From Rhodospirillaceae bacterium (GTDB taxonomy: Bacteria > Pseudomonadota > Alphaproteobacteria > Rhodospirillales > UBA2165): a stretch of DNA of 41,934 nucleotides. A program made the position numbers and the translations under genes. How positions within the stretch are numbered: position 1 is the first letter of the stretch; each line of letters starts with the position of its first letter. Positions 8,159 to 17,644 of the stretch are shown in pieces. The notes beneath the pieces are model-generated. The model was not told the origin of the DNA, searched no databases, and saw only the letters and a list, made by a program, of their open reading frames with translations. The stretch spans positions 1-41,934 of the forward strand of contig JABIHH010000015.1 of assembly GCA_018649725.1 (NCBI GenBank). Reading direction: 5' to 3'.

Positions 8159-9541
8159 ATGGCCCATTTCGCCAAATCATCAAATAAGGCCCTGCCACTT
8201 ATCCCGCTGACCAAAGATAAACTCGCGGGCTGGACAAAAAAGCAAAAACAGGCGGTCCGGGTTTGGATTTCCAGTACCGGGTTTAAAGCAAGCCCAGGCT
8301 CAATTTGTCTTATCTCTGATGAAAATGGCAAACTCGCCCAAGTCTTGGTTGGTGTCTCCGACCAGGCTGATCTTTGGGATTGCGGCAATTTGTCAAAATC
8401 TTTGCCAGACGGCGTTTACGCCTTTGAACAAGGCCGCACTCCCGACATTGAGAAATGGGCACTTGGCTGGGCATTGGGGGCCTATAGTTTCGATCGCTAT
8501 AAGAAAAACACCCCGCCGAAGCGGGCGCGGTTGCATCTGCCAAAGGGCTCGGACGCAAAATTGCTCGAAAGTGCGGTTGAAGCGACTTATCTGGTGCGCG
8601 ATCTGATTAACACCCCGGCGGGCGATATGGGAGCGGCACAATTAGCCAGCGCGGCCCGTAAACTAGCCAAAAGCCACAAAGCTAAATTCAGCGTCATCGT
8701 TGGTGATGATTTATTGAAAAAAAACTATCCGGCTATTCATGCGGTTGGCCGGGCGGTTGAGACCAGAGACCAGGCGCCCCGCCTGATCGATTTTAGCTGG
8801 GGCAATGTAAAAGCGCCCAAAGTGACGTTGGTCGGCAAGGGCGTCTGCTTTGATACCGGCGGGCTGGATCTCAAATCAGCCGGTGGCATGAAATTGATGA
8901 AAAAAGATATGGGCGGTGCAGCCAATGTTTTAGGGCTCGCCCATATGATCATGGCGGCAAAATTACCGCTCCGCCTGCGGGTGCTTATTCCGGCGGTGGA
9001 AAACGCCGTATCGGGCAATGCACTTCGGCCCTTGGACGTTGTAAAAAGCCGCAATGGCAAAACCATTGAGATCGGCAATACCGATGCGGAGGGCCGGGTC
9101 ATCTTGGCCGATGCGCTTGCCGAAGCCTGCCGAGAGAAGCCAGACCTCGTCATTGACTTTGCGACCCTGACCGGCGCGGCGCGTGTCGCGCTTGGCACCG
9201 AGCTGCCGGCCCTTTTTACCAATGATGATAAGTTTGCTGAAGCCGTCACAAAAACCGGCCTCACCGAACAAGACCCGCTTTGGCGATTACCGCTATGGCC
9301 GGGCTACCGCAAGATGGTTGATGGCAAGACAGCCGATCTGACCAATGCGCCGGAAGGTGGTTACGCTGGCGCAATTACTGCGGCGCTGTTCCTGCAAGAA
9401 TTCGTCGATGTCAAAACGAAATGGGCACATATCGATATGATGGCCTGGAACCCTAGCCAAAAGCCAGGCCGTCCCGATGGCGGTGAAGCCATGGCGATCC
9501 GGGCAATATTTAAGACACTCAAAGATAATTTCATTTCTTAA
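8159..9541 (+). CDS. Leucyl aminopeptidase family (M17) peptidase
   Basis: M17 peptidases use two metal ions to remove N-terminal residues. The signature NTDAEGRVILADAL is intact, with the Asp, Glu and Arg needed for metal and substrate binding. The upstream metal and lysine motif VGKGVCFDTGGLDLKSAGGM and the downstream KKDMGGAAN are also present. The length of 460 residues fits the alphaproteobacterial subgroup, which has a divergent N-terminal domain. It starts seven bases after the MDR gene. The MarR gene lies 105 bases downstream. Confidence 0.93.
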   Translation: MAHFAKSSNKALPLIPLTKDKLAGWTKKQKQAVRVWISSTGFKASPGSICLISDENGKLAQVLVGVSDQADLWDCGNLSKSLPDGVYAFEQGRTPDIEKWALGWALGAYSFDRYKKNTPPKRARLHLPKGSDAKLLESAVEATYLVRDLINTPAGDMGAAQLASAARKLAKSHKAKFSVIVGDDLLKKNYPAIHAVGRAVETRDQAPRLIDFSWGNVKAPKVTLVGKGVCFDTGGLDLKSAGGMKLMKKDMGGAANVLGLAHMIMAAKLPLRLRVLIPAVENAVSGNALRPLDVVKSRNGKTIEIGNTDAEGRVILADALAEACREKPDLVIDFATLTGAARVALGTELPALFTNDDKFAEAVTKTGLTEQDPLWRLPLWPGYRKMVDGKTADLTNAPEGGYAGAITAALFLQEFVDVKTKWAHIDMMAWNPSQKPGRPDGGEAMAIRAIFKTLKDNFIS

Positions 9542-9646
9542 TCTTATCGAAACGAATTTGGAACAAATTTAGCGTTAATCGTCGCCGAGCCTCAGTTTAT
9601 GATTGGCTTTTGTTCGAAATTGCAATAAAAACGATACGAGGTCGAA

Positions 9647-10027
9647 ATGACTTTACAAGATAGGTGTGTTGATATGGGCATTGAGTTAACCCCCAATCAA
9701 GCTTTGGACATTTGGTGCGGCGCCGCTGTTGATGGCGTGCGGCGCGATGCGCCCGATCTATCGGCCCGGCAAATGGCGCTCTTGTTGTTGGTCTATATGA
9801 CAGAGGGGCCGCATACAGTACGCGGTCTGGCCGAAGGCCTTAACATTTCCAAACCGGCTGTCACTAGAGCGATTGACCGGCTCTCGACACTCGATATGGT
9901 GCGCCGCAAATCAGATGAAAATGATCGCCGCTCGGTGCTGGTTCAGCGGACCGTCAGAGGCTCTATTTTCTTGCGCGAATATAGTGAGATCATCGCGACG
10001 GCAGCCAAGAACTCCACCGTTCAGTAA
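9647..10027 (+). CDS. MarR family winged-helix transcriptional regulator
   Basis: The 126-residue protein carries the MarR winged helix: RQMALLLLVYMTEGPHTVRG, then the recognition helix region LNISKPAVTRAIDRLSTLDMV, and a wing with RRKSDENDRRSVLVQRT. The N-terminal dimerisation helix is short. The ATG at 9647 follows a weak GAGG/GAGGTCG site. It ends two bases before the stop of the convergent NDUFA9-like gene. Regulated targets are not visible; the aminopeptidase upstream is a candidate by position. Confidence 0.88.
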   Translation: MTLQDRCVDMGIELTPNQALDIWCGAAVDGVRRDAPDLSARQMALLLLVYMTEGPHTVRGLAEGLNISKPAVTRAIDRLSTLDMVRRKSDENDRRSVLVQRTVRGSIFLREYSEIIATAAKNSTVQ

Positions 10028-10029
10028 TT

Positions 10030-11043
10030 TCAGACAGAGGATGCCACTTCGTGGCCGACCCGTTTAAACCGGGTTAAATAATCCGGCAATATCGCTTCGG
10101 CAGGTGTTGCCGCAACGCCAAGATCCGCCAAAGTCTTCGCTCCTTCACCAACAACGTTATCGACTTCCAATAGTTTGACCTGATCATAGGTCAAAAGCGG
10201 GGCCGGTATTTTTTGCAAAAACCAGCCGACAATGGCCAAATACCAAAAAGGTATCGGGGCTAAAATTCGTTTGCGGGCGACATTCTCGAGCAACAATTTC
10301 ATTATTTCGACACTGCTATAGACGGTCGGTCCACCGAGCTCATAGGTCTGGCCCTTGGCCGCGTCCGAGCCAAGCGACGCAATAATCCCATCAGCGACAT
10401 CGCCTACATAAACCGGCTGAAACTTAGTGCCGCCATCGCCATAAAAATCGATCTGCAGTGCGGTATCGTCCTGGAACCATTTGAAGATTGGAAAGCCCGG
10501 GCAACCAAAGACCGGCATCACCCAGGTAAAGCGTGACAGGCCGGCGAAATAATTGAAAAAATGATCTTCTGCGCCAAAAACCACGCTCGGCCGAATAATC
10601 GTTACCCCTGGAAAGGCAGCTTTTACGGCGGCTTCACCGGCGGCTTTGGTCTGGGCATAGCGCGCCTCAGAGTTTTCATCCGCGCCAATGGCAGAAATCT
10701 GCACTAAATCCTGAACACCGGCAGCTTTGGCAGCTGCGGCAACATTGCCAGCGCCCTGAGCATGAATATTGTCGAAATTCTGCTGACCCCATTCAGATAA
10801 TAGCCCAACCAGATTGACCACGCTGGTCGCGCCATTTACCGCTGCGCTAAGCGTTTCCGGGCGTTTCACATCGGCGGCAAAAGGCACAATCTGGCCGACA
10901 TCGCCCATCGTCATCATATAACGCGCATCTTCGGGATCTCTGACCGCGACCCGGACAATTGCGCCAGCCGCCGCTAATTTGCGGACCAAATGCCGACCGA
11001 TAAACCCAGAACCACCAAAAACTGTCACAATGCGCTTTGCCAT
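10030..11043 (-). CDS. Complex I NDUFA9 subunit family / atypical SDR protein
   Basis: The protein begins MAKRIVTVFGGSGFIGRHLV, the glycine-rich NAD(P)-binding loop of extended/atypical SDRs, and continues with VVNLVGLLSEWGQQNFDNIHAQGA and YAQTKAAGE. This is the pattern of the NDUFA9-like family, which resembles an accessory subunit of mitochondrial complex I and is common in alphaproteobacteria. The YxxxK motif is present as YAQTK. I start at 11043, preceded by ACGGAA, rather than at 11082; the extra 13 residues arise from a 15-base tandem duplication in the leader. Confidence 0.87.
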   Translation of the reverse strand: MAKRIVTVFGGSGFIGRHLVRKLAAAGAIVRVAVRDPEDARYMMTMGDVGQIVPFAADVKRPETLSAAVNGATSVVNLVGLLSEWGQQNFDNIHAQGAGNVAAAAKAAGVQDLVQISAIGADENSEARYAQTKAAGEAAVKAAFPGVTIIRPSVVFGAEDHFFNYFAGLSRFTWVMPVFGCPGFPIFKWFQDDTALQIDFYGDGGTKFQPVYVGDVADGIIASLGSDAAKGQTYELGGPTVYSSVEIMKLLLENVARKRILAPIPFWYLAIVGWFLQKIPAPLLTYDQVKLLEVDNVVGEGAKTLADLGVAATPAEAILPDYLTRFKRVGHEVASSV

Positions 11044-11050
11044 AATATTT

Positions 11051-11080
11051 CCGTTCTGTTTGAACCCGTTCTGTTTGAAC
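11051..11080. repeat. Perfect 15-bp tandem duplication
   Basis: CCGTTCTGTTTGAAC occurs twice in direct succession, just upstream of the NDUFA9-like start codon. The duplication covers part of the message leader and duplicates the ribosome-site region. It probably arose by replication slippage. Confidence 0.9.
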
Positions 11081-11189
11081 ATTGTCTTAAAACTATAAAT
11101 TGCCCTTCTCTAATACAATTTCAAGACGTTCCGAACAACCAAAACCCGCAGCAAAATTGTGCCAAAATAGTTTGAAATTTGAATCTATA

Positions 11190-11218
11190 TTGACAGCCGG
11201 GAGGCAGGAGGGTACGAC
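11190..11218 (+). promoter_or_regulatory. Candidate sigma-70 promoter for tRNA-Leu
   Basis: A consensus TTGACA (11190-11195) is followed after 17 bases by TACGAC (11213-11218), about 50 bases upstream of the tRNA gene. A second -10-like TATAAG lies at 11249-11254 but has no good -35. Confidence 0.45.
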
Positions 11219-11264
11219 CTCCCCTCGTTAAATCGCCGCAGCACTTTATATAAGTGTTTAGAAT

Positions 11265-11351
<87 letters not shown>

Positions 11352-11392
11352 TTTGTTGCTAGAATTAGGCGAAACAATAGGAAACTATCACA

Positions 11393-12004
11393 TTGGCTAT
11401 CCATTTTTATCAAGGTGACATTCCGGCTGATCTCGATTTTGGCGACAGCATCGCGATTGATACGGAAACCCAAGGCCTAAACTTACAGCGTGATCGGCTT
11501 TGCCTGATCCAATTGTCGGCGGGTGATGGCGATGCGCATTTGGTGCAGTTTAAAGCCGACGAATATGACGCACCCAATCTCAAAAAAGTGCTGAGTGACC
11601 CGAAAAGCACCAAGATTTTCCATTTTGCCCGCTTTGATATTGCCTCGATCCAAGCCTATCTCGGGGTCTCCTGTACACCGGTTTTTTGCACCCGCATTGC
11701 ATCGCTTTTGACCCGAACCTATACCGATAAACATGGACTCAAAGATATATGCGCTGAATTGCTCGGCATCGAGATCTCAAAACAGCAACAACAATCAGAT
11801 TGGGCGGCCGAGGAACTATCTCTCGACCAGCAGGAATATGCCGCCGCCGATGTGCTCTATCTGCACCGCTTGATGGAGGTTCTGATACAGCGACTGGAAC
11901 GGGAAGGTCGCATGGCAAACGCCCAAGCCTGTTTTAACTTTTTACCCCACCGGGCTGACCTCGATCTCGAGGGTTGGGGAAATCTGGATATTTTTGCCCA
12001 TTAA
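11393..12004 (+). CDS. rnd: Ribonuclease D-like 3'-5' exonuclease (DEDD family)
   Basis: The 203-residue protein is the exonuclease domain alone, without the C-terminal HRDC domains of enterobacterial RNase D; this short form is common in alphaproteobacteria. The DEDD residues are visible: IDTETQGL (Exo I), a HFARFDIASI segment (Exo II) and YAAADVLYL (Exo III). It would trim tRNA or other RNA 3' ends. Translation starts at TTG (11393) after TAGGAAAC. It lies directly downstream of a tRNA gene. A terminator-like hairpin follows eight bases after its stop. Confidence 0.92.
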   Translation: MAIHFYQGDIPADLDFGDSIAIDTETQGLNLQRDRLCLIQLSAGDGDAHLVQFKADEYDAPNLKKVLSDPKSTKIFHFARFDIASIQAYLGVSCTPVFCTRIASLLTRTYTDKHGLKDICAELLGIEISKQQQQSDWAAEELSLDQQEYAAADVLYLHRLMEVLIQRLEREGRMANAQACFNFLPHRADLDLEGWGNLDIFAH

Positions 12005-12011
12005 GAAGGTG

Positions 12012-12042
12012 CCGCCCCTGACGATAGTCGGGTGGATTTTTT
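12012..12042 (+). terminator. Probable rho-independent terminator after the RNase D gene
   Basis: CCGCCC (12012-12017) pairs with GGGTGG, with an inner GAC/GTC pairing around a GATA loop and a two-base bulge, followed by ATTTTTT. Confidence 0.6.
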
Positions 12043-12112
12043 GGGATTTAATCAAATTTTAGCCAGTAGCTGCAACGATGCTGATAGACCGAAAAATTGA
12101 ATTGAGTTCTGT

Positions 12113-13087
12113 ATGAGCAATAGCCCGACGACCAATGTAAATGATCTTGAACGTGCCAAGCAGGTTTTAGCGCTTGAGGCCGCGGGATTGACCGGGCTCG
12201 CCCAATCGCTGAACGGCGCGCTTTCTGAAGCGCTGGACATTCTACAAAACTTGAGCGGTCGGATCATTGTCACCGGCATGGGAAAAAGTGGTCATGTTGC
12301 CAATAAAATTGCTGCGACCTTGGCCTCAACCGGCAAGCCAGCCTTTTTCATTCACCCAGGTGAAGCAAGCCATGGTGATCTCGGCATGATCGGTGATGAA
12401 GATGCCGTCATCGCGCTCTCGAATTCAGGGGAGACGCCTGAGCTCTCTGATATCATTGCGTATACACGCCGTTTTAAAATCCCACTGATCAGCATCACCT
12501 CAGGTGCCAACAGCACCATGGCAACGGAATCCGATGTCGCGCTTATTTTACCGCCGGCCGAGGAGGCCTGCGTCATTGGTCTTGCCCCCACCACATCAAC
12601 GACCATGATGATGGCTTATGGCGATGTTTTGGCCGTCGTGCTGATGGAGCGCCAGGGATTTACTGCCGAGGATTTCAAGTTACGCCACCCAGGTGGACGT
12701 CTTGGCCTGCGACTGCTGAAAGTTGCCGACATCATGCATAGTGGTGCGGCCCTGCCTGTTGCCAAAGGATCCGATCCGATGACGGAGGTGTTGCCGGAAA
12801 TGACGGCGAAAAGCCTCGGCTGCATCGGCATCATTGATGACAAAGGAGCGTTGGCCGGCATTGTTACCGACGGTGATTTGCGCCGTCATATGGCGGATGA
12901 CATTCTCAACCGGACCGCCGCCGAGGTCATGACACCGAGTGCCAAAACAATTCGGCCCAGCGCTTTAGCAAGCGAGGCCCTGCAAATTATGAACGATGCA
13001 AAAATAACCAGTCTTTTTGTCGCGGATGAAAATAAAGTGGTGGGACTGTTACATATCCACGACTGCCTCCGCGCAGGTATAGCCTAA
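12113..13087 (+). CDS. kdsD: Arabinose-5-phosphate isomerase (KdsD/KpsF family)
   Basis: The enzyme converts ribulose 5-phosphate to arabinose 5-phosphate, the first step of Kdo synthesis for lipopolysaccharide. The 324 residues hold a SIS sugar-isomerase domain (GMGKSGHVANKIAATLASTG, HPGEASHGDLG, LSNSGETPE) followed by two CBS modules from about residue 200 (VADIMHSGAALPVA and AAEVMTPSAKTIRP). It opens a run with lptC, lptA and lptB, the usual alphaproteobacterial order. LptC starts three bases after its stop. Confidence 0.95.
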   Translation: MSNSPTTNVNDLERAKQVLALEAAGLTGLAQSLNGALSEALDILQNLSGRIIVTGMGKSGHVANKIAATLASTGKPAFFIHPGEASHGDLGMIGDEDAVIALSNSGETPELSDIIAYTRRFKIPLISITSGANSTMATESDVALILPPAEEACVIGLAPTTSTTMMMAYGDVLAVVLMERQGFTAEDFKLRHPGGRLGLRLLKVADIMHSGAALPVAKGSDPMTEVLPEMTAKSLGCIGIIDDKGALAGIVTDGDLRRHMADDILNRTAAEVMTPSAKTIRPSALASEALQIMNDAKITSLFVADENKVVGLLHIHDCLRAGIA

Positions 13088-13090
13088 AGA

Positions 13091-13807
13091 TTGAAAATGG
13101 AGATGGCGGGAGCACAGCCTTTGTCATCAAAGACAGATCAAAACCGCGATTCTCTTTTTAATCGCGCAGCAACAAAGGCCAAGACAAGCGCTGGCAGCGT
13201 TAAACTTCGCCGGCCCGCTGGCTATAGTCGCTACGTCTCGTTTATGAAATTTCTATTGCCGGCGATCGCGCTAGGTTTGATTGCGCTCATATTTCTCTGG
13301 CCGCAGATTAAACCTACCGACAATCGGTTTTCGATCAGTTTTAAAAGCGTTCAGTCCGTCAATCCGGAAGATCCCAGCATGATCAATGCGCGCTTTGTCG
13401 GCACCGATAAAAAAAATCAACCCTTTTCGATTACCGCCGACCTGGCAAAAAACATCATTGTCGGCGGCTCCGCGGTCGAGTTGGAAATGCCAAAAGCCGA
13501 TATCGGCATCAAAGACGGTACCTGGCTTGTCGTCACCGCCAATAACGGACTTTATGATCAACAGGGTAAAACGCTGGAACTTTTAGGGGCGGTCAATCTG
13601 TTTCATGATTCCGGCTACGAATTCAATACGGAAAAAGCCAACATCGATCTCAGCAATGGCATTGCCACCAGCAAGGTAAAAATCACCGGCCAGGGTCCTT
13701 TCGGCAATTTGATAGCCGAGGGGTTTAGAATAGAAAACAAAGGCAATCGCTTTATCTTTACCGGTAAATCCAAACTGGTCATTCAACCGAACGCCCGTAA
13801 GAAATGA
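13091..13807 (+). CDS. lptC: LPS export system inner-membrane/periplasmic protein LptC
   Basis: One membrane helix (FLLPAIALGLIALIFLWPQI, about residues 53-72) follows a basic cytoplasmic N-terminus. A beta-jellyroll periplasmic domain follows, with IITADL-like strands and GLYDQQGKTLELLGAVNLFHD typical of LptC. It would sit on LptB2FG and pass lipopolysaccharide to LptA. The frame opens with TTG at 13091; ATG codons at 13097 and 13103 are alternative starts and none has a strong ribosome site. Its stop overlaps the lptA start (ATGA). It is longer at the N-terminus than the enterobacterial protein. Confidence 0.9.
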   Translation: MKMEMAGAQPLSSKTDQNRDSLFNRAATKAKTSAGSVKLRRPAGYSRYVSFMKFLLPAIALGLIALIFLWPQIKPTDNRFSISFKSVQSVNPEDPSMINARFVGTDKKNQPFSITADLAKNIIVGGSAVELEMPKADIGIKDGTWLVVTANNGLYDQQGKTLELLGAVNLFHDSGYEFNTEKANIDLSNGIATSKVKITGQGPFGNLIAEGFRIENKGNRFIFTGKSKLVIQPNARKK

Positions 13808-14667
13808 AGAGTAGAGTCAAGATGATCAAATTCCTACCCTACCAAATGCTTCTTCTGATGGTTCTATTGACCCCGTCTCAGGCTTTGGCGCAATCGCTTG
13901 ATCTTGCCACCGGGAAAAGCGATCAGCCGATCGAAATCACGGCCGATAACGGCATTGAATGGCAGCGCGACAACCAGGTAATGATTGCCACAGGTAAGGC
14001 CAAAGCCTCACGCGGCAACGCCCATATCGAAGCCGATACGCTCCGCGCTTATTATCAGAAAGGTAGTGAAGGCGGATCATCCCTGTCACGCCTGGATGCT
14101 GTCGGACGGGTAAAAATTACGTCGCCCACTCAACTTATTACCGGTGACACCGGGGTTTATGATCTCGAACAAGCCGTTCTGGTGGTATCCGGCAAAAAAG
14201 TCACACTGGTTTCGGGCAAAGACAAAATCACCGCGACCCAGCAAATGGAATATTATGAAAAGAAGGACATGGCCGTTGCCCGGCAAAATGCCACAGCCAA
14301 CCATGATGGCAAAGTTTTGCGGGCCAATACTTTGGTGGCGCTTTTTTTCAAAGATAAGCGCGGCAAGTCGCAAGTCAGCCGGGTCCAGGCTTTTGAAAAT
14401 GTTCGCGTCGTTACCAAGACCGAGTCGATTTGGGCAAATAAGGGCATCTATGATGTGACATCGGGAATTGTTACGCTGAACGGCAATGTTCGCATCACGC
14501 GGGACGGCAATCAACTCAATGGCGATAGCGCGGTCATTAATTTAAATACCGGAATTAGTAAGCTGTTAACCGACCCTCGTGTATCATTACCTCAACAAAA
14601 TTTAAATAACACCCAACCGCGTAAAAAGAAGCGGGTAAGGGGATATTTGGTGCCGAAAAAGAAATAG
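13804..14667 (+). CDS. lptA: LPS transport periplasmic protein LptA
   Basis: A signal peptide (hydrophobic MLLLMVLLTPSQALAQ, cleavage near residue 30) precedes an OstA-like beta-jellyroll with repeated strands: PIEITADNGIEWQRDN, ATGKAKASRGNAHIEADTL and GNVRITRDGNQLNGDSAVI. The protein would form the periplasmic bridge carrying lipopolysaccharide from LptC to LptD. At 287 residues it is about 100 longer than the enterobacterial protein because of extra jellyroll repeats and a basic C-terminal tail (PRKKKRVRGYLVPKKK). The start overlaps lptC by four bases. Confidence 0.92.
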   Translation: MKSRVKMIKFLPYQMLLLMVLLTPSQALAQSLDLATGKSDQPIEITADNGIEWQRDNQVMIATGKAKASRGNAHIEADTLRAYYQKGSEGGSSLSRLDAVGRVKITSPTQLITGDTGVYDLEQAVLVVSGKKVTLVSGKDKITATQQMEYYEKKDMAVARQNATANHDGKVLRANTLVALFFKDKRGKSQVSRVQAFENVRVVTKTESIWANKGIYDVTSGIVTLNGNVRITRDGNQLNGDSAVINLNTGISKLLTDPRVSLPQQNLNNTQPRKKKRVRGYLVPKKK

Positions 14668-14830
14668 CGCGTGAGGAAATCTACCAAAGTTTCAACTTTC
14701 TATATTTCCATCCCGTTGTTTGCTTTCAGGCCCCAATCGTTTAAATTGGTATAGAGCCTCTTGTCCTTTGACATGAACGCTTACATATTAAGGTATGCAA
14801 CAAATAAGAATGTGGAAATAACGGTTTAAT

Positions 14831-15694
14831 ATGAGCGGCGACAACATCACGCCATCGAATTCGAATGGCCCAGCTGACAAGAGCTCGAATGGCATTCGGG
14901 CGGTCTCCGCATCCGAGTCTTCTGGAACAGAGTCTAGCAGTGATGCTCCGCCGCGTCTGGTAACGGATAATTTTCGCGGCCTGACGGCAGAGAATCTCGG
15001 CAAACGATTTGATAAGCGTCCCGTTGTCCGCGGCGTTTCGCTTTCGATCGAGCGCGGCGAAGTTGTTGGCTTGCTGGGCCCCAATGGCGCCGGTAAAACC
15101 ACCTGCTTCTATATGATCACCGGCCTCATTCAGCCCGATTACGGCACCATTACGATGGATGGCCAGGACCTTACAGATTTGCCGATGTATCGGCGTGCTC
15201 GATTGGGTATTGGCTATTTACCTCAGGAAGCTTCGATCTTCCGAGGCCTCACCGTTGAAAACAATATCCGGGCTGTACTCGAAGTCGTCGAGAAATCGCG
15301 GGAACGTCGCGAAGCCGTTCTTGAAGCCTTGCTGGCTGAATTCTCCATTACGCATTTGAGGCGCACGCCGTCTCTGGCGCTTTCCGGTGGCGAGCGACGA
15401 CGTGTTGAAATCGCCCGCGCCTTGGCTTCGCGCCCCCATTTTGTTTTATTGGATGAGCCGCTCGCCGGTATTGATCCAATCGCTGTTTCCGATATTCGAG
15501 ATCTCATTTCGCATCTCAAAGACCGTGGCATTGGTGTTCTCATTACCGATCACAATGTCCGCGATACTTTGGATATCATTGACCGTGCCTATATTATTCA
15601 CGATGGCATGGTGCTCATGGAAGGGTCCCCCTCCGATATTGTCGGGAATGAAGACGTTCGCCGAGTCTATCTTGGGGATCGGTTCAGCTTGTAG
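14831..15694 (+). CDS. lptB: LPS export ABC transporter ATP-binding protein LptB
   Basis: The ATPase powers lipopolysaccharide extraction. It shows Walker A GPNGAGKT (residues 83-90), the Q-loop, the signature [19 protein letters not shown] and the switch histidine in [12 protein letters not shown], all LptB-typical. The first 45 or so residues are a low-complexity S/N/A/D-rich extension absent from short LptB proteins; no internal ATG would remove it. The ribosome site is weak, and a 163-base gap separates it from lptA. The rpoN gene follows after 12 bases. Confidence 0.95.
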   Translation: MSGDNITPSNSNGPADKSSNGIRAVSASESSGTESSSDAPPRLVTDNFRGLTAENLGKRFDKRPVVRGVSLSIERGEVVGLLGPNGAGKTTCFYMITGLIQPDYGTITMDGQDLTDLPMYRRARLGIGYLPQEASIFRGLTVENNIRAVLEVVEKSRERREAVLEALLAEFSITHLRRTPSLALSGGERRRVEIARALASRPHFVLLDEPLAGIDPIAVSDIRDLISHLKDRGIGVLITDHNVRDTLDIIDRAYIIHDGMVLMEGSPSDIVGNEDVRRVYLGDRFSL

Positions 15695-15706
15695 GTGTGA
15701 CGTAGC

Positions 15707-17281
15707 ATGGCGCTGACACCGCGATTAGAACTCAGGCACAGCCAGTCACTTGTTATGACGCCGCAATTGCAGCAGGCGATCAAGCTGCTGCAAATGTCGA
15801 ACATTGACCTGAACGAATTTGTCGAGAGCGAGCTGGCGGAAAATCCGATGCTGGAGCGCGATGACAGCAACTCGCCGGACAATCACGATGGCTCGGGCGA
15901 GGCCGTTACTGAGACCGAAGATTCAAATGAAGACTCTGGTAGTGATGGACCGGATGGCCTTGAAGCCATCGACATGAATACCAGCGATCATGTAACCGAT
16001 GATCAAGTGAATGCGCTTGATATGGAAAATTACGACAATGTCTGGGATGGCGAGCCAGCCGCAGAACCGGTCAGTGCCTCTGCAAATGAAGATGGCGGCT
16101 CACTTTCTGAATGGAGCACGCCGGTCGGAAGTGGCGGCAATACTCAGTTTGAAAACTCTGACTATTCATTAGAGCAAACCATCAGCCAGGAAATCTCCCT
16201 ACGTGATCATTTGCTTGAACAAATCCAAATGGACATTACGGATCCAACGGACCGTATCATCGCCATGTATTTATTGGATATGCTTGATGAAGCGGGCCGT
16301 ATTCCGGACGAGTTAGAAGATGCAGCAGAGCGTCTTGGCTGTAGCCTCAATCGCGTTGAGAAGGTGCTTGAAAGTTTGCAGGCCATAGACCCGCCCGGTA
16401 TTTTTGCCCGCGATCTCGCCGAATGCTGGGCCATCCAATTGCGTGACCTGGATCGCTTTGACCCCGCGATGGAGGCATTGCTTGAAAATATTGAGCTTTT
16501 AAAGCAGCACGAATACCAAGCGCTTTCCAAAATTTGCGGTGTTGATCTGGATGATATCAAAGACATGATCGATGAGATCTGGGCGCTTAGTCATAAGCCT
16601 GCAGAAGCCTTTGATCATATCATTGCCCAGCCCATCACGCCGGATGTCATCATGCGCTCAGGACCTTCCAACACCTGGATCGTTGAGTTGAATAACGACA
16701 CCCTGCCAAAAGTACTGGTCAACAATCAATATTATGCCTCAATCAGCAAATCGGTGCGGACCAAAGATGAAAAACAATATGTCACCGACAAGCTGCAAAT
16801 TGCCAATTGGCTTGTTAAGTCATTGCATCAGCGTGCGACCACCATCCTCAAAGTCGCCACCGAAATCGTCCAGCAACAGGAAGCCTTTTTTGCCAAAGGC
16901 GTCGAGCATCTCAAGCCTCTCGTGCTCCGCGATATAGCCGAAGAAATTGAAATGCATGAAAGCACGGTCAGCCGAGTGACTTCTAACAAATACATCAATA
17001 CACCCAGAGGTATCTACGAGCTTAAATATTTTTTCACGACCGCGATCAGCTCGTCGACCGGCGGCGAGGCCCATTCAGCGGAATCCGTGCGCCATCGCAT
17101 TAAGGCGCTAATTGATGATGAACTGCCGACAAAAATTCTCTCCGATGACAAGCTGGTCGAGTTACTTAAAACCAGCGGCATTGATATCGCGCGGCGCACC
17201 GTCGCCAAGTATCGCGAAGCCATGAAAATTCCCTCTTCGGTACAACGCCGAAGAGAAAAAAAACGCGCTGCCGGCTTTTGA
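15707..17281 (+). CDS. rpoN: RNA polymerase sigma-54 factor
   Basis: Region I is clear at the N-terminus (LELRHSQSLVMTPQLQQAIKLLQMSNIDL), including the glutamine-rich activator-contact helix. An acidic, D/E/S-rich region II covers about residues 50-140. Core-binding and DNA-binding domains follow. The RpoN box ARRTVAKYRE is at about 495-504, near the C-terminus, and reads the -24 element. The length of 524 residues is normal. It lies 12 bases after lptB, as in many alphaproteobacteria. Downstream, hpf is missing before ptsN. Confidence 0.96.
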   Translation: MALTPRLELRHSQSLVMTPQLQQAIKLLQMSNIDLNEFVESELAENPMLERDDSNSPDNHDGSGEAVTETEDSNEDSGSDGPDGLEAIDMNTSDHVTDDQVNALDMENYDNVWDGEPAAEPVSASANEDGGSLSEWSTPVGSGGNTQFENSDYSLEQTISQEISLRDHLLEQIQMDITDPTDRIIAMYLLDMLDEAGRIPDELEDAAERLGCSLNRVEKVLESLQAIDPPGIFARDLAECWAIQLRDLDRFDPAMEALLENIELLKQHEYQALSKICGVDLDDIKDMIDEIWALSHKPAEAFDHIIAQPITPDVIMRSGPSNTWIVELNNDTLPKVLVNNQYYASISKSVRTKDEKQYVTDKLQIANWLVKSLHQRATTILKVATEIVQQQEAFFAKGVEHLKPLVLRDIAEEIEMHESTVSRVTSNKYINTPRGIYELKYFFTTAISSSTGGEAHSAESVRHRIKALIDDELPTKILSDDKLVELLKTSGIDIARRTVAKYREAMKIPSSVQRRREKKRAAGF

Positions 17282-17338
17282 TTTTCTAATTTATTTGGCT
17301 GTTTTCTGCGAATTTTTAATAAATTTTAAAGGATATAC

Positions 17339-17367
17339 TTGACACCAAAGGCTGTCCGTTTTAGGTT
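17339..17367 (+). promoter_or_regulatory. Candidate promoter in the rpoN-ptsN gap
   Basis: TTGACA (17339-17344) is followed after 17 bases by TAGGTT (17362-17367). It would transcribe the possible small ORF and ptsN. The -10 match is only three of six. Confidence 0.3.
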
Positions 17368-17482
17368 CCCGCCGTCCTGATCTGAAAGATGATTTTTGGG
17401 AAAAAATAAAAATCCCAGATGATATTTTCAGGAAGTAAGATCAGCGCTCGAAACTGTATTATTTGGAACAACATTTTAATAG

Positions 17483-17644
17483 ATGACCGATCTCAAACGA
17501 TCGTCTCTGCACCGGACTATGAATTTATTTCACCACGCACCGCCGCTTCCAGGCACCGTCGAAATTGGCAACTTGGCTCTTGAGCCAGCCCAAAAAGGTG
17601 CTTGGCGTGATAAATATCTGGTATCCGTTGTTTCAGGAAGTTAA
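17483..17644 (+). CDS. Possible small ORF (53 aa) between rpoN and ptsN
   Basis: An ATG at 17483 opens a 53-codon frame (MTDLKRSSLHRTMNLFHHAP...KYLVSVVSGS) ending 12 bases before the ptsN start. It fills the place usually taken by hpf but has no similarity to HPF that I can see, being far too short and without the S30AE pattern. There is no clear ribosome site. The rest of the 375-base gap (17282-17656) is AT-rich with no other gene. It may be a real small protein, a remnant or chance. Confidence 0.28.
   Translation: MTDLKRSSLHRTMNLFHHAPPLPGTVEIGNLALEPAQKGAWRDKYLVSVVSGS

Noticed and set aside
14768..14796. TTGACA upstream of lptB as a promoter
   Set aside because: The hexamer is perfect but no acceptable -10 lies 16-18 bases downstream (AGGTAT or TAAGGT only).
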